In this document: piece after piece, positions 1 through 5,836 of the stretch
Position numbering within the stretch: the first letter of the stretch is position 1
Layout: each line of letters opens with the position of its first letter
DNA from: Desulfamplus sp.
GTDB lineage: Bacteria > Desulfobacterota > Desulfobacteria > Desulfobacterales > Desulfobacteraceae
DNA length: 7,802 nt
Direction of reading: 5' to 3'
Assembly: GCA_015233755.1 (NCBI GenBank)
Contig: JADFXA010000016.1
Location: forward strand, 1-7,802
Notes under the pieces: model-generated
Databases searched by the model: none
What the model saw: only the letters and a program-made list of their open reading frames with translations
Told to the model about the DNA's origin: nothing
Made by a program: the position numbers and the translations under genes

Positions 1-93
1 AAGTGAAGTGATTTTCCAAGTCTCTTCAGCAAAAGAATTGCCTGCCATAATTGCAATAAAAACTACAATCAAAATACTATTTTTAATGAACAT
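1..93 (-). CDS. N-terminus of a secreted protein of unknown function (runs off the window)
   Basis: Only the first 31 codons are present. They encode a clear Sec signal peptide: a short basic start (MFIKNS), a hydrophobic core (ILIVVFIAIMAG) and a probable signal-peptidase-I cleavage site after NSFA, giving a mature protein that begins EETWKITSL. An AAGGA ribosome site lies about 9 bases before the ATG, which supports the start. There is no lipobox cysteine, so a periplasmic or exported protein is expected. The mature start resembles the first beta strand of family-3 solute-binding proteins, but nine residues cannot establish that. It is not the start of DppB, the permease that follows dppA in the classic operon. 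It lies 140 bases downstream of dppA on the same strand. Confidence 0.7.
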   Translation of the reverse strand, partial: MFIKNSILIVVFIAIMAGNSFAEETWKITSL

Positions 94-186
94 GGTCTTT
101 TCCTTTTTAAAAATTGTTAGCTGTTAGCCTTTTCATACTATTACAAATCATCCAGAGGTATAATTGCTGCGTAGTTTGGAGAAATA

Positions 187-219
187 AGATTTGACAACTC
201 TTTAACAGTTGTCAAATCT
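187..219 (-). terminator. Stem-loop after dppA, probable terminator or 3'-end stabiliser
   Basis: The arms at 187-199 and 207-219 form a perfect 13-bp stem (AGATTTGACAACT and its complement) around a 7-base loop. It starts 14 bases after the dppA stop codon. In the dppA direction the stem is followed by a run that is T-rich but broken by C and A (CTTATTTCTCC), so it is a weak intrinsic terminator. It may instead attenuate read-through into the secreted-protein gene or protect the dppA mRNA 3' end. The stem is seen directly; its function is inferred. Confidence 0.6.
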
Positions 220-233
220 ATGCTTACAGAATT

Positions 234-1871
234 TTACTCCTTCAAATCAACACCGTAGAAGATATGTTTTCCAAATGGATCAATTTTATAATCAACAACT
301 TTTGTGCTCATGGGCTCAAAGACAACTGAATGGGCAACTGTAACCCAAGGAGCTTGTTCTTTAAAAATAATCTGTGCCTCTTCGTAAAGTTTTGTTCTCT
401 CAGCAGGGTCAGCGGTCAATTTTGCTTTTTTGATAAGATCGTCAAAAGGTTTATAGCACCACTGAGCACGGTTGGAGCTTCCAACTGCATCGCAGCCAAG
501 AAGAACTGAGAGGAAATTATCAGGGTCTCCATTATCTCCTGTCCAGCCAAGAAGAAGGCTTTTGTGTTCTCCTGCCATTGAGCGTTTGAGGTATTCACCC
601 CACTCGTAAGAGACAATTTTTGCCTTTACGCCAACTTTTGACCAATCTTCTTGAATCATCTCAGCCATTCTTCTTGCATTTGGGTTATATGGGCGCTGTA
701 CAGGCATTGCCCAAAGGTCTGTTTCAAAACCCTTTGCAAATCCAGCGTCTGCAAGAAGTTTTTTTGCTTTTTCAACATTGTATTCATAATCTTTTACAGC
801 ATCATTGTATGACCATATTGTTGGTGGAAGTGGATTTTTAGCAACTTTTCCAGCACCTTGAAATACAGCGTCAATAATTGCCTGTTTGTTTATCGCCATA
901 TTCAGAGCTTGACGAACTCTTACATCTTGAAACTCCTTAACCTTTACGTTAAATGCTAAATACCCAACGTTTAGTCCCTCTTTTTGCATAAGGTTGATGT
1001 TTTTATCTTTTTTCATCTGCTCAAGGTCAGCAGGATTTGGATAAGGGATAAGATGGCATTCACCAGCTTTTAGTTTTGCGTAACGAACAGAGGCATCAGG
1101 GGTGATAGTGAAGACAAGTTTATCAATTTTTGCACGTCCAGCCCAATAAGTTTCATTTGCCTGATAGCGAATAGTTGAATCTTTTTGGTAAGATACAAAT
1201 ACAAATGGACCAGTTCCAACAGGTTTTTGATCAAACTCATCAGGAGTTTTAGCTTTTAACATTTTATCTGCATATTCAGCAGAGTGAATTGATGCAAAAT
1301 CCATAGCAAGATTTGCAAGAAATGGTGCTTCTGGTTTTGTAAGATGAAATATTACAGTGTAGTCATCTTTTTTCTCGATAGATTTAATGAGTTCCACCAT
1401 GCCCATGCTTACAAAATATTCATAGTTACCACCTGAAATTTTATTATATGGGTGTTTGGGATCTCTTTGACGGTCAAAAGAGAAGATGACGTCATCAGCA
1501 TTGAATTTGCGGGTTGGTGTGAAAAAAGTTGTTGTGTGGAAATCAACATTTTTTCTTAAATGAAATGTGTAATTCATTCCATCTGGTGATACTTCCCAAG
1601 ACTCTGCAAGACCCGGAATAATTTTGGTTGTGCCGCGTTCAAAACCTGTAAGCCTATCAAAAACTTGAACTGAAGAGGCATCAAAAGTTGTTCCAGCAGT
1701 GTAAAGAGCAGGAGTAAAACCTTCTGGACTTCCTTCTGAGCAATAGACAAAAGTTTTAGCTTGAACGGCTGTATTAAAAATAATTAAAGATGCGGTCAAA
1801 ATGGTCAACATGATCGTAACGCTCAACGGTGTGATACTTGATGTTTTAATGCAATTTCTCCATTTCATCAT
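234..1871 (-). CDS. dppA: Periplasmic dipeptide-binding protein DppA
   Basis: DppA captures dipeptides in the periplasm for an ABC importer; in E. coli it also binds heme and serves dipeptide taxis. The start at 1871 (545 aa) is preferred over an upstream ATG at 1970 because AAGGAG at 1877-1882 lies 5 bases before it (8 before the next ATG, 1868) and a signal peptide begins there. Cleavage after AVQA leaves 507 residues, the length I recall for mature E. coli DppA. The mature start KTFVYCSEGSPEGF, the run MPVQRPYNPNARRM and GWTGDNGDPDNF all match that protein. In mature numbering, the peptide-binding Arg355 and Asp408 fall on an Arg and an Asp. Cysteines at mature 6, 234, 422 and 434 match the two E. 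coli disulfides. This is family-1/5 solute-binding architecture. No dppBCDF genes are visible nearby. Confidence 0.95.
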   Translation of the reverse strand: MMKWRNCIKTSSITPLSVTIMLTILTASLIIFNTAVQAKTFVYCSEGSPEGFTPALYTAGTTFDASSVQVFDRLTGFERGTTKIIPGLAESWEVSPDGMNYTFHLRKNVDFHTTTFFTPTRKFNADDVIFSFDRQRDPKHPYNKISGGNYEYFVSMGMVELIKSIEKKDDYTVIFHLTKPEAPFLANLAMDFASIHSAEYADKMLKAKTPDEFDQKPVGTGPFVFVSYQKDSTIRYQANETYWAGRAKIDKLVFTITPDASVRYAKLKAGECHLIPYPNPADLEQMKKDKNINLMQKEGLNVGYLAFNVKVKEFQDVRVRQALNMAINKQAIIDAVFQGAGKVAKNPLPPTIWSYNDAVKDYEYNVEKAKKLLADAGFAKGFETDLWAMPVQRPYNPNARRMAEMIQEDWSKVGVKAKIVSYEWGEYLKRSMAGEHKSLLLGWTGDNGDPDNFLSVLLGCDAVGSSNRAQWCYKPFDDLIKKAKLTADPAERTKLYEEAQIIFKEQAPWVTVAHSVVFEPMSTKVVDYKIDPFGKHIFYGVDLKE

Positions 1872-1904
1872 AATGTCTCCTTGTTTTAAATGTTTTTTGG
1901 AATT

Positions 1905-1932
1905 AAAAGAAAAGTTAGAAAAAGAAAAGTTA
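1905..1932 (-). repeat. Tandem 13-base pyrimidine repeat in the dppA leader
   Basis: The plus-strand string AAAAGAAAAGTTA occurs at 1905-1917 and again at 1920-1932, a 15-base period. In dppA mRNA this reads TAACTTTTCTTTT twice, about 35-65 bases before the start codon. The repeat is exact and seen directly. A role as a site for an RNA-binding protein or small RNA is only inferred; low-complexity drift is an alternative. Confidence 0.6.
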
Positions 1933-1982
1933 AAACTAAAGTGTTTAAGGCTTACAAAACAGCCTAACAATTAGAGATATGC

Positions 1983-2009
1983 AATATAAAATAAAATCAC
2001 CTCTGTCAA
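1983..2009 (-). promoter_or_regulatory. Predicted sigma-70-type promoter of dppA
   Basis: On the minus strand a perfect TTGACA (2004-2009) is followed by 15 bases and TATATT (1983-1988), which matches TATAAT at five of six positions. The 15-base spacer is shorter than the preferred 16-18; a 17-base spacer would give the poorer TATTGC. The transcript would start near 1976, giving a leader of about 105 bases. Confidence 0.45.
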
Positions 2010-2022
2010 TGAACGAATACCA
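1994..2022. repeat. 29-base imperfect direct repeat, copy 1
   Basis: This copy and the one at 3351-3379 agree at 24 of 29 positions in the same orientation, sharing the uninterrupted core TCTGTCAAT. This copy contains the -35 hexamer of the dppA promoter on the minus strand. The two copies bracket the cyclase gene. Confidence 0.5.
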
Positions 2023-2065
2023 TAACAATAACCTTTTCTTATTTTTTCCTTTATATTGCATACTG

Positions 2066-2094
2066 TTGACATTATAGATTAGACACAATAGGAT
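2066..2094 (+). promoter_or_regulatory. Candidate plus-strand promoter P1 upstream of the cyclase gene
   Basis: A perfect TTGACA (2066-2071), a 17-base spacer and TAGGAT (2089-2094, four of six matches to TATAAT) form a plausible sigma-70-type promoter. A transcript from here would have a leader of roughly 230 bases before the cyclase and would include the 37-codon ORF. Confidence 0.4.
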
Positions 2095-2258
2095 TTGTTA
2101 GTCCTGCAATTATGTGATGTTGTATAGAGCTAAAGATTTATATGAGAGAGAATAACGGTTCACAGGAGTTTGATGCAGAAAAGGCATTCGAGACGGAAAT
2201 AAGAAGTAATTTTGCAGAGTTTATGAAAAGATCGCCTACGAATGGACTGTATTAGCGG

Positions 2259-2287
2259 TTACAAGAACCAAATTGATACTGTATAAT
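2259..2287 (+). promoter_or_regulatory. Candidate proximal promoter P2 of the cyclase gene
   Basis: A perfect TATAAT (2282-2287) follows TTACAA (2259-2264, a weak -35) after exactly 17 bases. Transcription would start near 2294, leaving a short leader of about 38 bases that contains the AAAGGG ribosome site at 2315-2320. It is closer to the gene than P1 and is probably the main promoter. Confidence 0.5.
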
Positions 2288-2331
2288 TAAGGAAAAATTT
2301 TGGAACCAGTTTAGAAAGGGTATATCTTTAT

Positions 2332-3276
2332 ATGCAAAAAAAATTCGACCTTCAGCATGAATATATAACCATTGAGTCTCTATTTGAATCAATGCCTGTT
2401 GCTATGGCATTAATCGACAGAGAAGGGCGACACGTTGCACTTAATCAAGCATTAGCTTCTTTCAGCGGATTGAGTGTCCGTGATCTTGTGGGACGAAAGG
2501 TAGAGGAACTTAGCAAGGAAAGCGGTGAGAATATTAAGCGAGATTTCCTATGTTTTGATGCTGGCGAAGAAGTCCCTGACCATGAAGTGCAAATAGGTGA
2601 CAAAATATGTTTTGTATCTGTTAAGCCAGTATTAGACAAATCTGGGTTTACAATTGGAGAGATGGTAGCCCTGACTGATATAACCAGAAATAAAGAGGTA
2701 GAACGCCAATTAGCTGAGGCAAATAAACGACTGCAATTTCTTGCCAACCACGACTCTCTTACTAGTGTATTAAATGCACGAACTTACTATGAGGTGTGTG
2801 ACCAGATGATGTGCGTAGCACATCGTGATAATGTTCCATTCTCTGTGCTATTTCTTGATCTCGACCACTTCAAGAATATTAATGACACTTACGGACATGA
2901 TGCAGGGGATATTGTTCTAAAGAAAACAGCTGCCTGTATATTAGAAAATTGCAGAAAATGTGATGTTGTAGGTAGAGTTGGCGGTGAAGAGTTTTCTATT
3001 TATTTACCAGAAACCGACCATAATGGAGCTTTGATTCTTGCCGAGAAGTTGAGGGCAAAAATTGAAGAATTAATGTTATGTATTGACAGAAAAACTATTA
3101 ATATAACAGCCAGCATTGGTGTTTCATCAAGTTCTAAGCACCACAAGTCTATAGCTGACATTCAACGTGATGCAGATCATGCTATGTATCATGCAAAGAA
3201 GGAAGGACGTAACAGAGTATCATGGCTGAATATGCCTTGCTATGTTGAGCAAGCAATGACTGAGCAAGGTCTCTGA
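2332..3276 (+). CDS. PAS-GGDEF diguanylate cyclase, cytoplasmic
   Basis: The protein (314 aa) makes the second messenger c-di-GMP from two GTP. Residues about 12-118 form a PAS sensor domain with its PAC end (FVSVKPVLDKSGF, MVALTDITRNKEVE). A short coiled-coil linker follows (119-136), then the GGDEF domain from about 138 to 298. Catalytic features look intact: metal-binding Asp176 in LDLDHFKNIND, substrate-contacting Asn184 and Asp193, and the signature GGEEF at 217-221, an active variant of GGDEF. An RxxD inhibitory site (RKCD, 208-211) lies exactly five residues before the signature, so product inhibition is expected. There is no signal peptide or membrane segment. The start follows AAAGGG by 11 bases, with no in-frame alternative back to a stop at 2284-2286. 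The PAS ligand is unknown. Sampled stretches look richer in G+C than the neighbours (27/60 at 2401-2460; 19/60 at 4261-4320). Confidence 0.93.
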   Translation: MQKKFDLQHEYITIESLFESMPVAMALIDREGRHVALNQALASFSGLSVRDLVGRKVEELSKESGENIKRDFLCFDAGEEVPDHEVQIGDKICFVSVKPVLDKSGFTIGEMVALTDITRNKEVERQLAEANKRLQFLANHDSLTSVLNARTYYEVCDQMMCVAHRDNVPFSVLFLDLDHFKNINDTYGHDAGDIVLKKTAACILENCRKCDVVGRVGGEEFSIYLPETDHNGALILAEKLRAKIEELMLCIDRKTINITASIGVSSSSKHHKSIADIQRDADHAMYHAKKEGRNRVSWLNMPCYVEQAMTEQGL

Positions 3277-3350
3277 TATTTTTTTAATAAAAGTTATTTT
3301 CACGGAGTGTATAGATGGCTTACTAAGAGGGTGAAGATAATTTTAAGATT

Positions 3351-3379
3351 AAATCGCTTCTGTCAATTAACAAATATCA
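3351..3379. repeat. 29-base imperfect direct repeat, copy 2
   Basis: It matches copy 1 at 1994-2022 at 24 of 29 positions, same orientation. Like copy 1, its minus strand shows TTGACA followed after 15 bases by a -10-like hexamer (here TAAAAT). If active, that would drive a transcript antisense to the 3' end of the cyclase gene. Confidence 0.45.
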
Positions 3380-3441
3380 CTTAGTAATTGAAATTTAATA
3401 ACACCCGAAAGCATTTGAAACTCCTCCTCAATATTTCATGT

Positions 3442-3462
3442 TCATTCCTTAAGGAGGAATGA
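3442..3462 (+). promoter_or_regulatory. Stem-loop carrying an orphan Shine-Dalgarno sequence
   Basis: TCATTCCT (3442-3449) and AGGAATGA (3455-3462) form an 8-bp stem with a 5-base loop. The consensus ribosome-binding string AAGGAGG occupies 3451-3457, across loop and stem. The nearest ATG (3459) is only one base beyond it, and that frame stops after 8 codons. No T-tract follows on either strand, so it is not an intrinsic terminator. It may be a leader control element or the remains of a lost gene. Confidence 0.4.
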
Positions 3463-3551
3463 TAAAAAGTCTTCATGCTAAGTGAATTGATATTTACTGT
3501 ACTAAACAATGAAGTTTTGATCAGTAAGGCTACTCTGTTCGACATGTTTAA

Positions 3552-3574
3552 CGGTCTTTAAGACCGCAAAGGAG
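3552..3574 (+). promoter_or_regulatory. Small hairpin and ribosome-binding site of pepP
   Basis: CGGTCTTTAAGACCG at 3552-3566 folds into a 6-bp stem with a 3-base loop. Two bases later comes AAGGAG (3569-3574), 7 bases before the pepP ATG. The strong ribosome site fixes the pepP start. The hairpin abuts the ribosome site without sequestering it and could shape initiation or protect the 5' end. Confidence 0.55.
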
Positions 3575-3581
3575 ATTTATC

Positions 3582-5042
3582 ATGTTCAAATCTGAAATTT
3601 ATATACAAAGACGTAATCGTTTAAAACAACAACTTAGCTCAAGCATTGGATATTCAGGTATTGCACTATTTATCGGGCATGATGAAAGCCCAATAAATTT
3701 TACAGATAACTGTTATCCATTTCGCCAAGACAGCTCTTTTCTCTATTTTTTTGGACATAATCTGCCAAAACTTATAGGAGTTGTAGATATTGATGAAGGA
3801 ATAGACTATCTTTTTGGAAATGATGCTGGAATGGATGAGCTTATCTGGACTGGTCCTCAACCAACCATAAAAGAGCTTGGGGAGAGGGTTGGTATCAGCA
3901 GAACCGGCAGCATTAAAAAATTTGAGTCATTTTTTCAAAGAGCATGTTCATATAAACGAAGGATCCATTTTTTACCACCATATCGCAAAGAGACGGTATT
4001 TAAGTTGCTAAAATGGTTGAGAATTGTTGATATCAGTTCTGAACTTGATATTTTGCCATCTCAAAAGCTGCTATCTGAAAGTCCTCTATCATCAATGAAG
4101 CTTCAGCCATCAATTGAACTTATAAAAGCCGTAGTCGCTCAAAGAGAGGTAAAAACAGATGAAGAGATTGCACAAATTGAAGAAGCGGTCAACATAAGTG
4201 CTGAGATGCACATTGAAGCTATGAAAGTTGCAAAAGATGGAATGACAGAACAGCAACTTCTTTCAGCAGTTTATAAAAAGATGTTTGATCATGGTTGTAT
4301 ATCAATGGCATTTACTCCGATTGCAACTACACGAGGAGAAACTTTACATAACCATTTTTATGGTAATACTCTCAAAAAAGGCGATCTTTTTCTTCTTGAT
4401 GCTGGAGTTGAAAATAGTATGCACTATGCTTCTGACTTATCAACAACCTTTCCTGTTGATGCCAAACTTACAACAATCCAGAAAGATATTTACCAAATAA
4501 CCCTTGATGCCCATAAAAAAGCAGTTTCTGCACTTGCCCCAGAAGTTCCATTTAAAGATGTTCATTTTAAAGCGAGCAAAGCTATAGTAAAAGGTCTTAA
4601 AGATATTGGTCTTATGAAAGGTAATGTTGATGATGCAGTTGCATTAGGTGCCCATGCGCTATTCTTCCCATGCGGAACAGGACACATGATGGGGCTTGAT
4701 GTCCATGATATGGAAGATTTAGGTGAGGTTTATGTTGGATATGATGGAGAGCCGAAAAGCACACAGTTTGGACTTAAATCTCTTCGTCTTGCAAAACCTT
4801 TAAAAGCAGGGTTCGTCCTTACAATAGAACCTGGGATTTACTTTATACCAGCGTTGATTGATAAATGGCACTCAGAAAAGAAATTTTTGCATTTTATCAA
4901 TTATAAAGCTCTTGAGCCATATCGTAAATTTGGTGGAATCAGGAATGAAGAAGATTATATAATTACAGAGACAGGAGCAAGATTATTAGGTAAATCCTCT
5001 CTGCCTTACAACCTCATAGATGGCAATTCCGCAGGCAACTGA
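3582..5042 (+). CDS. pepP: Xaa-Pro aminopeptidase (aminopeptidase P, M24B), long form
   Basis: This cytosolic metallopeptidase removes an N-terminal residue that precedes proline. Residues about 5-140 form the aminopeptidase-P N-terminal domain (YIQRRNRLKQQL; FRQDSSFLYFFG). The pita-bread catalytic domain spans about 180-470. The dinuclear metal ligands are all visible: Asp273 (LLDAG), Asp285 (YASDLSTTFPV), His368 (GTGHMMGLDVHD), Glu416 (TIEPGIYF) and Glu456 (GGIRNEEDY). His256 in LHNHFYGN and His375 are the likely further catalytic histidines. At 486 aa it is longer than the E. coli enzyme (about 440), and the insert around 386-448 fits the long-form subfamily. The start follows AAGGAG by 7 bases. 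The last 18 residues, past the usual end of the fold, are read from DNA that encodes the end of RlmB on the other strand. It may process peptides of the type DppA binds, but the enzyme is common housekeeping. Confidence 0.93.
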   Translation: MFKSEIYIQRRNRLKQQLSSSIGYSGIALFIGHDESPINFTDNCYPFRQDSSFLYFFGHNLPKLIGVVDIDEGIDYLFGNDAGMDELIWTGPQPTIKELGERVGISRTGSIKKFESFFQRACSYKRRIHFLPPYRKETVFKLLKWLRIVDISSELDILPSQKLLSESPLSSMKLQPSIELIKAVVAQREVKTDEEIAQIEEAVNISAEMHIEAMKVAKDGMTEQQLLSAVYKKMFDHGCISMAFTPIATTRGETLHNHFYGNTLKKGDLFLLDAGVENSMHYASDLSTTFPVDAKLTTIQKDIYQITLDAHKKAVSALAPEVPFKDVHFKASKAIVKGLKDIGLMKGNVDDAVALGAHALFFPCGTGHMMGLDVHDMEDLGEVYVGYDGEPKSTQFGLKSLRLAKPLKAGFVLTIEPGIYFIPALIDKWHSEKKFLHFINYKALEPYRKFGGIRNEEDYIITETGARLLGKSSLPYNLIDGNSAGN

Positions 5043-5759
5043 GGCGTTCAAAGATGTAATCGTACTTTTAAGTGGCAGCGATAACAAAAAATCACACTCT
5101 TTTTTAACAAGAGGGCGAATTCCTTGATGTTCTCCACCAATCACGAGAGCGATATTACCTGTAAGGTCTGAGCTAAAAAGAGGTGTCTTTCCATCTGCAT
5201 CTAAACCAGCAATCCAAAAGCCCTTTTTTTTCAAAAGTTTAAGACAAGAGGCTATATTGGTTGCTGTCCAGATGTCGGCATGTTCCATAGCTCCAGCAGA
5301 TATTCTCGAAACAGCAGGTGAAGGTTGAACGGCTCTATCTTTTGGTATGATAAGATGATCAACTCCAGCACATATTGCAGTTCTGATTATTGCCCCAAGA
5401 TTGTGTGTATCTTCAATGCTTTCTAAAACTACAATAATCTCTTTTCTGTTGTCTATGTTCTCTTTGTTATTTTTACCGCTTCCAAGATTATTAATTTCAC
5501 TCTCTGCCTTTTTTATAGGTAGATGTGAAACTGATGCGGCAACACCCTGATGTTTTACTCTATTGCTTATACTATCAAGCTCTTTGATAGAGATAAACTC
5601 AACTTGAATAAGTTGGATCTTAGCAAGTTCAATAATTTCATTAAGCCTTGAAAGGTTGCGATCTTTTGATATGTATATTTTAAAAAATGTTCGTCTTTTT
5701 GCGTTAAGTGCTTCAAGAACAGAATGGATACCGCATAGAATTTCAGTTTCACATGTCAT
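4986..5759 (-). CDS. rlmB: 23S rRNA (guanosine-2'-O-)-methyltransferase RlmB
   Basis: RlmB transfers a methyl group from S-adenosylmethionine to the 2'-hydroxyl of G2251 (E. coli numbering) in the 23S rRNA P-loop. The protein (257 aa; E. coli about 243) has the SpoU N-terminal RNA-binding domain (about 6-78, CGIHSVLEAL to KHQGVAASV). A low-complexity Lys/Asn linker (82-107) follows, then the knotted SPOUT domain (109-252). Motif 1 is LESIEDTHNLGAIIRTA (Asn120, Arg126), motif 2 is LVIGGEHQGIRPLV (205-218), and motif 3 is SLNASVACGIAIYEVVRQR. The ribosome site is weak: AGGGA ends 12 bases before the ATG, and an in-frame TAG upstream excludes an earlier start. It lies 77 bases after the AI-2E gene and is probably its operon partner. 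TrmH-type tRNA methylation is the main alternative; the N-terminal domain favours RlmB. Confidence 0.92.
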   Translation of the reverse strand: MTCETEILCGIHSVLEALNAKRRTFFKIYISKDRNLSRLNEIIELAKIQLIQVEFISIKELDSISNRVKHQGVAASVSHLPIKKAESEINNLGSGKNNKENIDNRKEIIVVLESIEDTHNLGAIIRTAICAGVDHLIIPKDRAVQPSPAVSRISAGAMEHADIWTATNIASCLKLLKKKGFWIAGLDADGKTPLFSSDLTGNIALVIGGEHQGIRPLVKKECDFLLSLPLKSTITSLNASVACGIAIYEVVRQRGFT

Positions 5760-5773
5760 TTTAAATATTTTTC

Positions 5774-5795
5774 CCTAGATTAATCCTAAATTAAT
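5774..5795 (-). repeat. Tandem 11-base repeat over the rlmB ribosome site
   Basis: CCTAGATTAAT (5774-5784) is followed at once by CCTAAATTAAT (5785-5795), differing at one base. On the transcribed strand the copy nearer the gene overlaps the AGGGA ribosome site, and the other supplies a second AGG 11 bases upstream. The function is unknown and chance is possible in AT-rich spacer. Confidence 0.4.
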
Positions 5796-5836
5796 ATTGA
5801 TCCATAGTTTAGAATGAACTGTAATTGTTTCCTTCT

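Larger units (their letters stand above)
1978..2062. repeat. Perfect 13-bp inverted repeat between divergent genes (possible operator pair)
   Basis: TATGCAATATAAA at 1978-1990 is the exact reverse complement of TTTATATTGCATA at 2050-2062, with 59 bases between. Each arm reads TTTATATTGCATA in the direction of the gene it faces. The left arm covers the predicted -10 of dppA. The right arm ends 3 bases before the predicted -35 of a plus-strand promoter. The placement suggests paired binding sites for one regulator of both genes. No known regulator motif was recognised. Confidence 0.5.
1872..2331. other. Divergent intergenic region between dppA and the diguanylate cyclase gene
   Basis: These 460 bases separate two genes transcribed away from each other. 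The left part is the dppA leader: a ribosome site at 1877-1882, pyrimidine-rich repeats at 1905-1932 (mRNA sense) and a small 5-bp hairpin at 1948-1965. The middle (about 1978-2094) holds the promoter-like signals in both directions and a 13-bp inverted repeat. The right part (2095-2331) contains one short plus-strand ORF of 37 codons (2142-2255) without a good ribosome site, then a TATAAT-type promoter close to the cyclase gene. I see no tRNA, transposase remnant or known riboswitch motif. Confidence 0.6.
3277..3581. other. Intergenic region between the cyclase gene and pepP
   Basis: These 305 bases hold no convincing terminator after the cyclase: a T-run directly follows the stop, but no adjacent stable stem precedes it. 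Further on lie copy 2 of the 29-base repeat (3351-3379), a pyrimidine run TCCTCCT (3422-3428) that can pair with AGGAGGA (3452-3458), and an 8-bp stem-loop (3442-3462) holding a consensus Shine-Dalgarno sequence. A 28-codon ORF (3475-3561) then ends inside the hairpin just before the pepP ribosome site. No clear -35/-10 pair for pepP was found, so its promoter remains open and co-transcription with the cyclase is possible. Confidence 0.55.

Noticed and set aside
1872..1970. A 33-residue N-terminal extension of DppA from the ATG at 1970
   Set aside because: The stretch is low-complexity (Phe/Ser/Asn/Lys) read from the pyrimidine-repeat leader. The ATG at 1871 has a strong ribosome site, begins a proper signal peptide and fits the family; the upstream ATG also lies downstream of the predicted promoter, in the leader.
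3236..3253. CTTGCT/AGCAAG 6-bp hairpin as a terminator of the cyclase gene
   Set aside because: It lies inside the coding sequence, and the T-run follows only about 30 bases later, so it lacks the form of an intrinsic terminator.
3459..3485. 8-codon ORF beginning directly after AAGGAGG
   Set aside because: Only one base separates the ribosome site from the ATG, which is too close for efficient initiation. There is no sign of attenuation-type codon runs.
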